Shown here: piece after piece, positions 1-10,560 of the stretch
How the letters are laid out: the number at the start of each line of letters is the position of its first letter
How positions within the stretch are numbered: the first letter of the stretch is position 1
Origin: Dendrolimus kikuchii
Taxonomy: Eukaryota; Arthropoda; Insecta; Lepidoptera; Lasiocampidae
Direction: 5' to 3'
Length of the DNA stretch: 64,000 nt
Assembly: GCA_019925095.2 (NCBI GenBank)
Contig: JAHHIN020000030.1
Location: forward strand, 5,129,001 to 5,193,000
The notes under the pieces: model-generated
Seen by the model: only the letters and a program-made list of their open reading frames with translations
Told to the model about the DNA's origin: nothing
Database searches by the model: none
Program-made: the position numbers and the translations under genes

Positions 1-34
1 CCCATCCACAGGTAAGACACCTATGGTAAATAAA

Positions 35-530
35 TACATACATACATAACTTCACGCCAGTTCCCTTGCGGGGTAGGCACGAACAACAGAGCGCCATTTA
101 GGCTTATTCTTACACACCTCACTTGCTTCTTTGACATTCATAGCTCTTAATATTTTCTTAAGTTTTCGCGACTTGTATACATAATAAAACTACGTTTTAA
201 CGGTTTTAAGCGCGGTAATTTTATTTGATTTTGGTTTTTCAAAACGCGCATGTTTTGTTTTTAGGCACTCACACCGCCGAATTTTATTTGCGATTTCCAG
301 ACCGTACTGGTTCACATAATATTTTCTTAAGTTTTCGCGACTTGTATACATAATAAAACTACGTTTTAACGGTTTTAAGCGCGGTAATTTTATTAGCGGA
401 AAAACCAAAATCAAATAAAATTACCGCGCTTAAAACCGTTAAAACGTAGTTTTATTATTCATAGCTCTTGTCATGCACGCTCATCCGTTCTTAAGGCTCC
501 TGACATCACCTTCTGCTAGTACACGATCAA
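35..530 (-). mobile_element. RTE-type LINE 3' end, copy 1, split by a mini-Penelope
   Basis: A 5'-truncated LINE tail on the minus strand. Its (TATG)n tail lies at 35-47, and the following sequence decodes on the minus strand to the C-terminal LINE peptide seen in nine other copies here (ending VRAYPARELA). The copy is interrupted at 149-456 and resumes at 457 after a 13-bp duplication (136-148 and 457-469). The frame is broken by the insertion. RTE is suggested by the microsatellite tail and C-terminal motifs; another LINE clade is possible. Confidence 0.8.
149..456 (-). mobile_element. miniature Penelope-like element (internal deletion)
   Basis: Read on the minus strand: an inverted pseudo-LTR tip, a direct pseudo-LTR tip, an ATG-started frame of about 40 codons (starting MYTSRENLRKY), then a direct fusion to the pseudo-LTR tip and the 33-nt extension that also borders the large Penelope insertion at 11518-11550. 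The junction falls on shared GAAAAACC, so the body of the ORF (reverse transcriptase and GIY-YIG) was lost at a microhomology. It is flanked by a 13-bp target duplication, so it probably inserted in this deleted form. Confidence 0.75.
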
Positions 531-620
531 AATAAATAAATAAAATAAAATAAATAAATAAAATAAAATAAATAATCGGCAAGCCTATATATACATTTAT
601 TTTTCTAATTAAATTATCTT
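531..620 (-). repeat. A/T-rich tail, possibly of a SINE
   Basis: An (AAATA)n tract at 531-574 is followed by AATAATCGGCA, which also occurs beside the A-rich tail of the tRNA-headed SINE near 61.02 kb. It may be the 3' end of the same SINE family; only the tail is visible. Confidence 0.35.
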
Positions 621-667
621 TCTTATGATACCAATTTTTATTGGTTAAAAGAACGGTGTAGTTACTT

Positions 668-976
668 CTTTTTTATTGGAGGAGTTCAGCAGACAGGCAG
701 ACGGCCCACTTGATGGAAAGCGGTTACCATCGCCTATGTACATTTGCAACGCCAAAGTGCTACAAATGCGCCGCTGCTCTCTTAAGGGAGACTGAAACCT
801 GACCACTAATCCCGGAACACAACTCAAGGTTGTTATGGCGACATACTTTAAACCAGGGGTGGTAGCCATCCAGTCGGGCAAATGCCCTAGCACCTGGCTG
901 TGGGTTGTTAAATCGCCTCTTACGACAGGCCGCCTAACGCAGGAAATTGTATTATTTCTCCGTTCCTGCACGGATA
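668..976 (-). mobile_element. S-family retroposon, near full length
   Basis: About 310 bp. Read on the minus strand it runs from CCGTGCAGGAACGGAG to CTGCTGAACTCC, an AATAAA-like signal and an A run, so it is a short poly(A) retroposon. About two dozen copies lie in this window. The open frame on the opposite strand recurs in all copies but has no recognisable product. Confidence 0.85.
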
Positions 977-1206
977 AAATATATTGACTTACCTGTTCAT
1001 ACCTGCTTGCCAGGTAGCCATGAACAAAAATAAGCAGGCAAGCATATCAAGGCATATTCTCAATGTTAAATACTATCAGTTGAAACTAAATTTGTTCAGT
1101 TATCAAAAGAGCTGTAGGTCATGGAAATAAATTGATAAAAATTAATTTAATTAAAAATAACCAGGAACACTTTTTAATTGGCAAGTTATCATAGACGTGT
1201 TTATAA
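976..1206. other. no recognisable feature
   Basis: AT-rich sequence with a short near-repeat around AGGCAAGC; nothing else seen. Confidence 0.4.
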
Positions 1207-1440
1207 ATCAATATCTATATATATAAAAATCAATTGCTGTTCGTTAGTCTCACTAAAACTCGCGAACGGCTGGATTGATTTGGCTAATTTTGTTTTTGAA
1301 TTATTTGTGGAATTCCAGAGAATGTTTAAAAGGTGAGTAAATATGAAAAAAATACTTGGAATATAGTAAAAATAACAATTTCGCTTTCCCTTAGAAACTA
1401 TTCTTACCTGACAAACATTTGATGTTCGTCCCGTCGTTTA
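1207..1440 (+). mobile_element. Helitron-like 5' end (H3 family)
   Basis: Starts TCTATATATATAAAAATC and carries the CGAACGGCTGGATTGATTT block typical of the H3 copies at 3.3, 22.3 and 40.5 kb. The 3' hairpin and CTAG end are missing, so this is a 3'-truncated copy. Confidence 0.5.
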
Positions 1441-1507
1441 GAAATCAATTAAATTTAAAAGTCGTTCAGAAATCAACGTTTTTTATTTATTGATTCTGAG
1501 GCGGTAT

Positions 1508-1637
1508 GAAGTTTGCCGGGTCAGCTATCTAGACGGACAAATGGTCTACCACCTGGCTGTGGGTTGTTTTGGCGCGTCTTACGACAGGCCGCCTAACGCA
1601 GGAAATTGTATTCTTTCTCCGTTTCTGCACGGATAAC
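1508..1637 (-). mobile_element. S-family fragment
   Basis: Only the head half (ACCTGGCTGTGGGTTG to the TGCACGGATAA end) is present. The poly(A) end is replaced by unrelated sequence at about 1510. Confidence 0.7.
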
Positions 1638-2160
1638 TGATAAAATAAATAAATAAATAAAATTGATCGTATGTGGTGTATATGAACGATCGGCAGATTG
1701 GATCAAGTCTGCAGCGTCATGCTGATTGGACGATAGGCAGCATGGTGTATGGCCGCCATTACAGTAGGGTGAACTGGCAGAAATTATCACGTAAGGAAAA
1801 AGCATTACGTTCCCTCCGAGCGATCTTTAACGTAATGAACATCTTTCCTGGTTCACCCAACCGCACAATTTAAGTTTTTGAAGTGAAACTTCTTTAGAAT
1901 CGTGATTTGAAACTCAATGAAACGAAAAAAAGCGACACTAAAAAGAGATATTTAAACACTTTACACAACAATTAAACAATAAATTATGACACCACACAAA
2001 GTCACAAACACATAACTAACAATAAAACTTATACACATACTCAAACCAACGCGCACTACCATCGCATTGCATTACACGCACACTTCACAAACAAACCAAG
2101 ACACACAAAGAGCCTAAAAATTAATAACCCAGGCACAGAAAAGAAAAAAACAACACACAT
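1638..2160. other. unrecognised stretch with a 66-codon ORF
   Basis: A plus-strand frame at 1673-1873 encodes 66 residues (MVYMNDRQIG..., ending SPNRTI) with a basic, helical-looking middle around WQKLSRKEKALRSL. I do not recognise it; it may be chance or a pseudogene scrap. From 1875 the block GAAGTGAAACTTCTTTAG recurs at about 12103. The rest is A/C-rich low-complexity DNA. Confidence 0.3.
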
Positions 2161-2455
2161 GGCACTAGATAGGACTATATATAAGTATAGATATAAGGCC
2201 AACACTGCACATGCACTTCCTCACAACACCAGCATGTAACAGATACACTCTACATTAGTATAAGTTTAGTATTAAAAATAGGATAAATTAATATAATAAG
2301 TTAATCTTAAGGTACACCATAACATATAAATCACTAAATTAATGTCACACACAGTAAAAAAAGTAAACAATAAGCGTGTATGGACTCTAAAATCTTTCAT
2401 AGAAATTAAGTTGTAAAAAAGGGTACGGAACTCGAGTCCGTAGAGATGTTAAAAA
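2161..2455. repeat. two-copy 290-bp repeat, copy 1
   Basis: Matches 14640-14935 almost throughout: GGACTATATATAAGTATAG near the start, CTCGAGTCCGTAGAGATG near the end, then an A run. It looks like a retroposon end or LINE 3' UTR. No coding frame seen. Confidence 0.6.
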
Positions 2456-2643
2456 AAAACCCTGCTCATAAAGATAGAGTTGAAAATAGTTGAAGTTTTG
2501 AAGTTCATAAATCAAATTGAAACTAAAGCATTTGTTTCCTATTTTAGTTATCATAAGCCTCTCGTGTCATTTGTTCAAAGCGAAATACATGGAAACTGAA
2601 TAATATGTGTTATAATATATCTTAAATCCATACATATAATAAA

Positions 2644-2920
2644 TCTGTAGAGGTCGAATTTCTGTACAATGAAAAAAAATGCTAAAAAGCGAGTCAGGGC
2701 GATGTAAGAAGTGAAATAGATTTTTTTTTTAATTTTTTGTATCTGTCTGTTTGTACCGGTTAATCTCCGAAACGACTGGACCGATTTAAATGAAATTTTG
2801 AATGGTGGTAACTTATATCCCTGACCAATATATAGGATACTTTTGTTTCCGAAAAATTAGAGTTCTCGTGGGATAGTGAAAAAACCGAACCACAAGAACG
2901 AAGTCGCGGGAATCAGCTAG
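2644..2920 (+). mobile_element. non-autonomous Helitron-like element
   Basis: Begins A|TC (TCTGTAGAGGTCG), carries a conserved ACGACTGGACCGATTT block, and ends GAAGTCGCGGGAATCAGCTAG|T. The TC start, GC-rich 3' segment, CTAG end and A/T target context fit Helitrons. Confidence 0.6.
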
Positions 2921-3331
2921 TATGTAATATATGAAATGTAATATTGTTCATTAAAATATCAAATAATTTTAGAGCTTGGTAAAAATATTACAAAAATAAT
3001 AAACCTTATAATTATCCTAATACTCCTGATACACTATATTTATCTCATTCTCTCGTAGGCTATTTTTCTGAAGTTTCATTCTGCCGCTTTATTTATAACC
3101 AGAAGCAGGTACATAAAATTTCGTGTTTTTTACTTTAAATATGACGAATTTTCGGACAATCTTTCATCCCCCTTTTCAGTCCCTTAGGGGTTGAATATTC
3201 AAAATTCCACTCTAAATGCGCATATACAGTATATACAGAACCCGCATGCAAATTTTCACGAACTTAGCTTCATTAATTTGGTCAGTGCGTTGTAATGTCA
3301 GTCAGGCAGTGAGGTTAATTAATTATCTAGG

Positions 3332-3670
3332 TCTATACTAATATAAAAAGACGAAAGAGTTGTATTTTTGTACCGAATATACTCAAAAACTACTGGACTG
3401 ATTTCAAAAATTCCTCTACCATTCGAATGCTATATTCTCCCTAATTAATATAGACTATATAAAAATTAAGGATCCCGACTAAAAACCCATCAATCTAAAC
3501 AAAATACTTGGCGCTGGAATCGGGTTCTACGATTTTGGTGAAATTTTATGTGTGTTGGAGTGGATCCCAGGGTGGTTTTGATTCACTATTAGACCCGGTA
3601 GGTGGCGCTGGAATCGAGTTTCTAGATTTTTATTTTTTCAGGGCAGGACAACGTCTGTCAAGGCCGCTAG
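3332..3670 (+). mobile_element. non-autonomous Helitron (H3 family)
   Basis: TC start (TCTATACTAATATAAAAAG), internal GGTAGGTGGCGCTGGAATCG, and the end ACAACGTCTGTCAAGGCCGCTAG. The GGCGCTGGAATCG block occurs twice, an internal partial duplication also seen at 22.3 kb. Confidence 0.65.
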
Positions 3671-4597
3671 TAGATGTGTAAATTACTTATTTGAAATTAT
3701 ACCATATTATTATAATTTCAGGTTCAAGGCATTTGAATCTAAGCGTCTCATTATATATTGGTAATTATAATTTCAATGCTTCCCTGGCTTTACTATATAA
3801 ACTAGCCTGACATTATTCATTACCTTATTAGGAATGAGACATAGAAACTTGAACGAAATTTCGATGTCGATAAAAGTCGATAGAAATGTATTATGTGATT
3901 TTGTTGAAACTGGAAATTTTTGCTTAGTATATGCATGAAAGAATTAAAACTCAAATTTATTCATTTATTTCTATATCTTTCTTTCTAGGCCTTATAGTTG
4001 GCGTATAGCCAATTTTACTGATAAATTTTATAACCACGGTGTTTAAATTGAAGGCATTGTTTCGAATTTGTGGGATTTGAAATTAAATGTCGAATGAATG
4101 TAAATAAAAAACTATTAGAAGTACACGCAAGTATTGCACAAATCTTGCAATCACAACCAAACACAACAATTCCAAACTGTAGAGCAGAAGATTTTACTTA
4201 CAGAAAAACGTGCAAAGTCCATCGATATCAGCTTCTTTTTTTGAGTCTTAGTAACGCCTTCATCGCAGTTGAAACTCAACTAACTGTGTCTCAATGGGTC
4301 AGCCTTATATTACACCCCTCCTCCCAACAACATGCAGTTCATTGAATTGGAATTCTTGAACTAAGCTTAAACCGAAACACCATGATTTCTAAAAACCTGC
4401 GGCGTAATTTAAACAATAAAAACATTTTATTACGTCTTATTGGAAGGCAAACACAAAAGGATTACCCAGTGATAATAGACGGTTACGTTTCATTACTTAA
4501 AATATTGACGGACACAAGTGACAGTGAACAATTAAGATAACTATTAAAAGAATTACAAATAACTTGAAATTTTTTCAATAAAACACGTGACTCTATA
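3671..4597. other. no recognisable gene
   Basis: AT-rich DNA. A 91-codon plus-strand frame at 4070-4345 has no recognisable motif and is probably chance. Confidence 0.4.
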
Positions 4598-5062
4598 TCG
4601 CGACTCGTCGTCGTCAGCCATTACGAGTCCACTGCTGGACGTCGGCCTCCCCAAGAAGACGCCACTCATCCCTGTCCTCTGATTTCGTCATGCAGCGGTG
4701 ACTTTGCACAGTTCGTCGGTCCATCGGGCTGGAGGGCATCCGACACTACGTTTACGCATACGCGGTCTTCACATTAGGACTCGTCTACTCCATCGGCCAT
4801 CGATCCTGTGGCAGACGTGACCGGTCCATTGCTACTTCAACTTGCTAATTTTGCGAGCTATGTCGGTTACCTTGGTTCTCTTACGGATATCCTCATTTCT
4901 AATTTTATCCATAAGAGAAACACCCAACATAGCTCACTCCATAGCCTGTTGAGCGAGTTGCAACTTGTGGACCAGTCCTGTCGTCGGTGTCCATGTCTCG
5001 GCCTCGTCGGTCAGGACGGAGAGGACGCACTGCTCGAAGACTTTTGTCTTCAAGCATTGCGG
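4598..5062 (-). pseudogene. LINE reverse-transcriptase C-terminal pseudogene (RTE-like)
   Basis: The minus strand decodes to a decayed LINE C-terminus: TDEAETWTPTTG, LMDKIRNEDIRKRTKV, then QWTGHVCHRIDGRWSRRV, KRSVGCPPARWTDELCKV and, after a frameshift, a peptide ending near VQQWT. In-frame stops (after an AME codon block, before QWTGH and before RPRMRK) and the shift make it non-functional. The order matches the post-RT tail of insect RTE-like LINEs. The plus-strand frames over it are shadows. Confidence 0.75.
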
Positions 5063-5461
5063 AATGCGACTACCAAAAGAAAAATAATAGCAATGACAAT
5101 CCGCCTCCAAAAAACGTAGTTCTGAAGAGCTCTTTAGTATTTAACGGAGTGATACAACAAGCCACTGTTCTCTCGTTTCTTGACGCATTACTTATTAACA
5201 CATTTCTTTTATTAGTGACATTTGTGTCCACATTACGGTGGTTTATTTTGTTAGTCACCGATATTTTATTTAATAAATGAATAAATATGCTTGATTACGG
5301 GTTAAAAGATACGGTATACAGAAGTGACAGTTAAGAATTCCTATACAATAGCCAGTTTTATTGCTATAGAGAGTATAGAAGTTTGGTAAGAACAGCTGTA
5401 TGTTGCATTATCTTCACTTTACCTATTTGCTATTTTGTAATGAATAAATAGATATACTGTA
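5063..5461. other. no recognisable feature
   Basis: AT-rich DNA without a recognised repeat or coding frame. Confidence 0.4.
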
Positions 5462-5670
5462 CTAGCTGTCCCGGCAGACGTTGTTCTGCCCTGAAGAAAT
5501 AAAATGTAGAACTCGATTCCAGCGCCACCTACCGGGTCCAAATGTAAGCTTTCCTATCTTTCAAGTCGGATCAAACTGCATACGGTGTGCAAATTTGATT
5601 ACAATCGGTCAAGTAGTTTAGGAGTGCATCGCGGACAAACAACGTCTCACGTAATTTATATATATTAAGA
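5462..5670 (-). mobile_element. non-autonomous Helitron (H3 family)
   Basis: On the minus strand it starts TCTTAATATATATAAATT and ends AACGTCTGCCGGGACAGCTAG|T. It contains GGTAGGTGGCGCTGGAATCG, as other H3 copies do. Confidence 0.65.
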
Positions 5671-5985
5671 CTTGTATTATCAGATATAAAATTACAAATT
5701 GAAAATTTTGTGATGATTGGTTATAAATCTTGGACCATATGGGTCAAAAATTATGTCTTTTTAATTTTTGACTTGAAATGACACCAACTCATAAAGTCCC
5801 ACCCCACCCTATTTTTAGGGACGGGACGTTTTTCTTTGTGCCTAAATGGGTCGGCAGTAAATATAAAACATATAAGAGAGAAAGAAAGAGAGAGGGAGAG
5901 ATAACACTTTATTGCACACCAAAATATACAATTACAAAAGAGACCATGTTTACCATGAGACCATGTTTACCAGAGACCATGTTTA

Positions 5986-6483
5986 CTGGTACCTACGCTC
6001 ACGTATGGAAGCGAGAGTTGGGTATGGAAGAAAGAGCATGAAAGTAGAGTAAACGCGGTCGAGATGCGAGCACTGCGCAAAATCTGCGGAGTGACGCTCG
6101 CGGACCGCATTCGTAATACCGAAGTAAGAAAGAGAGTTGGTCTGAAAGAGAGTGTCGGGGTGAAGGTAAGGAAAGGAATGCTCCGGTGGTTCGGGCATGT
6201 GGAAAGAATGCATGATGAAAGAATGACTAAACAGATATACAATGCAGAAGTGGATGGATGCAGAAGTCGTGGAAGGCCACGACACACCTTCCATGATCAA
6301 ATTGATCGTGTACTAGCAGAAGGTGATGTCAGGAGCCTTAAGAACAGACGAGCTTGCATGACAAGAGTTATGAATGTCAAAGAGGCAAGTGAGGTGTGTA
6401 AGAATAAGCCTAAATGGCACTCTGTTGTTCGTGCCTACCCCGCGAGGGAACTGGCGTGAAGTTATGTATGTATGTATGTATGT
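5986..6483 (+). mobile_element. RTE-type LINE 3' end, copy 2 (longest)
   Basis: The best copy. From 5998 the plus strand is open and decodes as LTYGSESWVWKKEHESRVNA, then MRALRKICGVTLADRIRNTE, GMLRWFGHVERM, SRGRPRHTFHDQIDRVL, ending RAYPARELA and stop at 6459, with a (TATG)n tail. This is the post-RT C-terminal domain of a LINE; the endonuclease and RT are lost by 5' truncation. It is flanked by ACCATGTTTA at 5976-5985 and 6484-6493. Confidence 0.85.
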
Positions 6484-6671
6484 ACCATGTTTAAAATATT
6501 TTCTAGGCAATACAATAGGCGGCCTAATCGGTCAAAGCGATCTCTTCCAGGCAACCTAAACCAAATAGATTGGAATCAGGCGATGTAGGTGGTGCAGGAA
6601 AAAGGCAATAGTTACACAAATACTCAAACTTATTTAAGAATTAAATATATAAATACATAGATATACGTAGT

Positions 6672-6674
<3 letters not shown>

Positions 6675-6718
<44 letters not shown>
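6675..6718. repeat. (TA)n microsatellite
   Basis: About 42 bp of alternating T and A inside the LINE-A 3' UTR. Confidence 0.95.
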
Positions 6719-6723
<5 letters not shown>

Positions 6724-6815
6724 CAATAATATATTTCAAAATATATAAGTTATTATAATAAATGTATTAGTATGATTATATTGTGTTAATCAGACATAGC
6801 TACTTGTGGACAAAT

Positions 6816-7230
6816 AGTGTTTTTTGAATATCTTAAGATATAATTATTATGTATTAAACCTTTTGATAATCGAATCGTAGGTCGTATAATCGATAAGTAT
6901 GTTAATAAAATCGATAAATGTGTCGATTAATCGATAAATCTCATCGACATGCCACCATCCCGTCCACCCTAATTAGCAGGTTGTAAGGCAGCGGGCACAT
7001 AATTAAATTTCCAACACAAACAATGCCCTCTGGGGTCAAATGGGTAAATGGGTTACATTCCGGACCTATTTTACGGCCTTAAAATGGCACTTGGTGAATT
7101 GTTTCATTGAATTAATATTCTGAATCCACCCCATAACACCCTTTGCCGCATATAAAAGTTTCTGGAGGCGAGTATTTATACGGTTGAAAAGTTAGAATGC
7201 AACTTCTATGTAGGTAAGTTATTTATCAAC
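6816..7230. other. no recognisable feature
   Basis: AT-rich. Several TCGATAAAT-like words at 6870-6950 form a weak local repeat; no coding frame. Confidence 0.4.
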
Positions 7231-7418
7231 ACATTTTTTTTTATTGCAGGAGTTCAGCAGACAGGCAGACGGGCCACTGGATGGAAAACGGTTACCATCG
7301 CCTATGGACATTTGCAACACCAAAGGTGCTACAAATGCGCTGCTGCTCTCTTAAGGGAGACTGGAACCTGGTCACTAATGCCGGAACACAACACAAGATT
7401 GTTATGGCGACATGCTTT
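7231..7418 (-). mobile_element. S-family retroposon, 5'-truncated
   Basis: The poly(A) end and about 170 bp of body are present; the head beyond GTTATGGCGACAT is missing. Confidence 0.8.
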
Positions 7419-8069
7419 TTTGCTCAATACATGCATTTACGAAGCCTCTGTACATTGTTCGAAAGTTAAAATTTACGCACCACAGAATAGGATGTGTGGA
7501 AAATAGGTACTTGACAAAAAATATATATAAGAATTCCACCAAAGAGTTTCAGATTACGAAAATAAATAACCTGAATAATCGAACCTCCTTGGAAGCGCTT
7601 TTGATTAATACATTTGTCTCACTTTAATACTATATAGAAAATGAGATGAAAGATGAAGTCCTAATTTTCACCACGCGCATATGACGCGATGACGCCATTT
7701 GCAAATGCGCGCCATTTTGATATTAGAACGTCAAAGATTGTAGCAGCTTTCCGACTGATATTTGTTTGTTTCATTACGTATTGTACTGTTTTCTCGCAGA
7801 TTTGTAAAAAATTCATGTATGACACACGTGTGGTTGTTGGTTTTTACAAACTCGTGACTGTGGTGAGCCCCCGATTTCATCTGCTCATTTGTAAAAACCA
7901 ACTTACCGCACTAGTACCATAAATAACTATTTTGGAACTAGTTTCCATTAAAAGCACCATAAACATCAATACAATAGGACCATTTCCTTGTAACTGACGT
8001 CAGTACATTATTGCTACATGATCCAAGATTCAAAATTTAAATGCCATTTTGGAGGATCATAACCTTCAT
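7419..8069. other. no recognisable gene
   Basis: Holds a 77-codon plus-strand frame (7689-7922) without motifs, and a hairpin with 15-bp arms GTTGGTTTTTACAAA at about 7837 and its complement at about 7888, perhaps a MITE remnant. Confidence 0.35.
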
Positions 8070-8384
8070 TACTTTTTTTTTATTGCATGAGTTCAGCAAA
8101 AAGTTAGACGGCCCACCTGATGGAAAGCAGTCACCATCGCCTACGGACATTTACAACACCAATGGTGCTGCCAATATGCTGCCGCTCTCTAAAGGAATAC
8201 CGGTACCTGCCCACTAATTGCAGAACACAAATCAAGGTTGTTATGGCGGTCAACTCTAGACCAGGGGTGGTAGTCATCTAGTCGGGCAAATGCCCCACCA
8301 TCGGGCATCGGGTTGTTTTGTCGCCTCCTACGACAGGCCGCCCCAAAGCAGAAAATTGTATTTTGTCTCCGTTCCTGCACGGAT
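8070..8384 (-). mobile_element. S-family retroposon, diverged full length
   Basis: Poly(A) end on the left, head end TGCACGGATA on the right; more diverged than most copies. Confidence 0.8.
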
Positions 8385-8565
8385 AGGAATTGTACCCGGC
8401 ACGCATTGCAACGCCACGTAAAGTATAAAATTGTTTAGTTGTATATTCTATTTATTGAAGTGCTTTTTTATACACAGTAATATTTAATTTTATTTATGTA
8501 CATTTTTTGGGCCAGAATCTTTGGCGGGCGTCCCCGAAACAACCTACCGGTTTAGGAGGTTCATC

Positions 8566-8868
8566 TGTGCAAGAACGGAGAAAGAATACAAATTCCTGCG
8601 GCCGGGCGGCCTGTCGTAGGAGGCGACAAAACAACCCACAGCCAGGGGGTAGGGTATTTGCTCCACTGGATGACGACCACCCCTGGTCCGGAGTATGCCG
8701 CCATAACAACCTTGTGTTGTGTTCCGGCATTAGAGACCAGGTTCCAGTGATTCTTAAGAGAGCAGCAGTGCCTTTCTAGCACCTTTGGTGTTCCAAATGT
8801 CCATAGGCGATGGTAACCGCTTTCCATCAAGTGGGCCGTCTGCCTGTCTGTTGAGCTCCTGCCATAAA
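8566..8868 (+). mobile_element. S-family retroposon, plus orientation
   Basis: Runs from TGTGCAAGAACGGAG to CTCCTGCCATAAAAAAAA. It lies just before the minisatellite. Confidence 0.85.
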
Positions 8869-8874
8869 AAAAAA

Positions 8875-9577
8875 GGAATGCATGGAGGACAAACATACAT
8901 ACATTTATTTTCATTTATGTAGAAAGAAGATTTATTGGGCCATATACCTTCGCGAATGTCATCAGAACACCCTACCAAAGTTTCATCATAATCCGATCAA
9001 TTGTTGACTCGTTGACTCTTCAGGTGATCAGAGGGCTGGTGCTTACCTCGGCCAACGGATCAGTATGGCGATCCAGCGAGGAAACGTAGCCAGCCTTCTG
9101 GGCACCTTACCCATAGAAGACGGTGATCTGGGCTCAGCATTCTACTTATAGTCTTGAAGGATTATGGGTAGAATACAATACAAATGGTTGTAATTTTATA
9201 ATAATGTTCGATTATATTAATTAAATAGATCTAGTATTGGAATGTTATATAATAGATATTGTTTAGGAATGCATAGAGGACAAACATTTATTTTCATTTA
9301 TGCAGATAGAACATTTTTTGGACCCGAAACCTTCGCGAATGTCTTCAAAACAATCTACCAAAGTTTCATCACAATCCGACCAACAGTTTAGAAATGCACA
9401 GAGGACAAAAATACAAACATTTATTTTCATTTATGTAGATAGAACATTTTTAAGGTCCGAAACCTTCGCAAATGTCATTAGAACACCCTACCAAAGTTTC
9501 ATCACAATCCGATCAAGTTTAGGTATGTATAGAGGACAAAAATACAAACATTTATTTTCATTTATGTAGATAGAAGA
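8875..9577. repeat. minisatellite of about 125-bp units, left part
   Basis: Units carry AATGCATAGAGGACAAACA, TTTATTTTCATTTATGTAGA, CCTTCGCGAATGTC and CCAAAGTTTCATCACAATCC. Unit starts at about 8875, 9268, 9393 and 9524. The array is interrupted at about 9011-9240 by a LINE coding scrap and at 9578 by a Penelope insertion; it resumes at 11551. Confidence 0.8.
9016..9160 (+). pseudogene. LINE-like coding scrap
   Basis: Decodes as [20 protein letters not shown] followed by [12 protein letters not shown] homologous scrap lies on the minus strand at about 21095-21215, so this is a dispersed element. The peptide resembles a conserved stretch found in some insect LINE polyproteins; family not fixed. 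Confidence 0.5.
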
Positions 9578-9634
9578 TAATAAAACTACGTTTTAACGGT
9601 TTTAAGCGCGGTAATTTTATTTGATTTTGGTTTT

Positions 9635-9676
9635 TCCGACGTTTCGGCCACTTTTCAGTGGCCGTGATCACGGAAG
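9635..9676 (-). ncRNA. hammerhead-like ribozyme motif, left arm
   Basis: On the minus strand: UUCC, GUGAUCA, a GGCCAC/GUGGCC stem with loop UGAAAA, GAAAC, GUC, GGAA. This follows the type I hammerhead order known in Penelope-like elements, but with G and C at core positions 3 and 8 instead of C and G. Activity is not shown. Confidence 0.45.
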
Positions 9677-9935
9677 ACAAAGATGTCAAGTGTCAACGAG
9701 TATTGTTAAAGTTTTATTTAGCCTACCGCCAACTTATTAATTTTAATTATTTAATTTTTAATTTTGTTTATGGTTATTATTTAATCTATGGGAGCCTAAT
9801 CTAATTTACTACCGCTTCGCAACATGTTATGGCTTGAAGAGAAGAAGCGGCGCAAGAAACTCTTCAGCAAACATGCCTAGCTCTAATAATTTTATATAAT
9901 ATTAAAATGGGTGGAAGGAAAAATAAAAGTAATTA

Positions 9936-10534
9936 TCAGTCAAGTTGGTTTGTGTTTCGTTGTACGCAGAAAGAGCTCACAGTGTCCTGAGGTCTGGCAG
10001 CTGGTTTTTGCTGGGTTTGGGTCTTAATAGTTTTGATAATTGGATCCCAAACAGGTGGTACTTGCCAACCATCTTCTCTATTGAAATTTGGGTGTTTTTT
10101 GATTTCAATAGCCTCACGCATCATTCTAGGTATGAAACGATTCTCTTTAGCGAGGATTTGTGGGTTATCGAATCTGATGTAGTGGTTGGGTTTATCCAGC
10201 GTGTGTTCACTGATCGCAGACTTCGTAGACCTTGTGTGTTTCATGTCAGCAATGTGTTCTTTTACTCGTGTTTTTATGCTCCTCTTTGTTTGCCCAATGT
10301 ATGACAATCCACACTCACAATCAAGCTTGTAAACTCCTGCATCCTGGAGTGGGATATTGCATTTCACAGGTCTCAGAAATTGGGTAATCTTTTTCTGCGG
10401 CTTGAAATATGTTTTGATTGAAGCTCGCCTGAGGATGTGGCCAATTCTGTCTGTGACCCCCTTGATGTAGGGTAGGGTAGCAGGGCACCGCTCAACTGAA
10501 GGTGGTTTGGGGCCTTTGTGACGTTGGTGTGGAG
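9936..10534 (-). pseudogene. Penelope-like protein C-terminus with GIY-YIG nuclease, left arm
   Basis: The frame from 10577 reads 213 codons, but its first residues come from reading back through the palindrome centre; genuine Penelope sequence starts at about PHQRHKGPKPP. It holds LPYIKGVTDRIGHILRRA, then the GIY-YIG domain: GVYKLDC (about residues 81-87), LSYIGQT (91-97), TRVKEH (103-108), REAIEI (E155) and HPNFN. The family endonuclease nicks DNA at insertion. The reverse-transcriptase domain is absent, so this is a 5'-truncated remnant. The nearby 119-codon opposite-strand frame is a shadow. Confidence 0.85.
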
Positions 10535-10560
10535 TCTTCAGCTGATTGCGTTGTAGAACA

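Larger units (their letters stand above)
5883..6815 (-). mobile_element. Jockey-type LINE 3' UTR (LINE-A), split by an RTE copy
   Basis: Matches 22630-22990 on the minus strand: the 3' end carries GCAATAAAGTGTTAT, and the left limit has TATGTCTGATTAACACAATA. The unit is split at 5986-6483 by an RTE-type LINE with a 10-bp duplication. A (TA)n tract has expanded inside it at 6675-6718. Confidence 0.75.
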
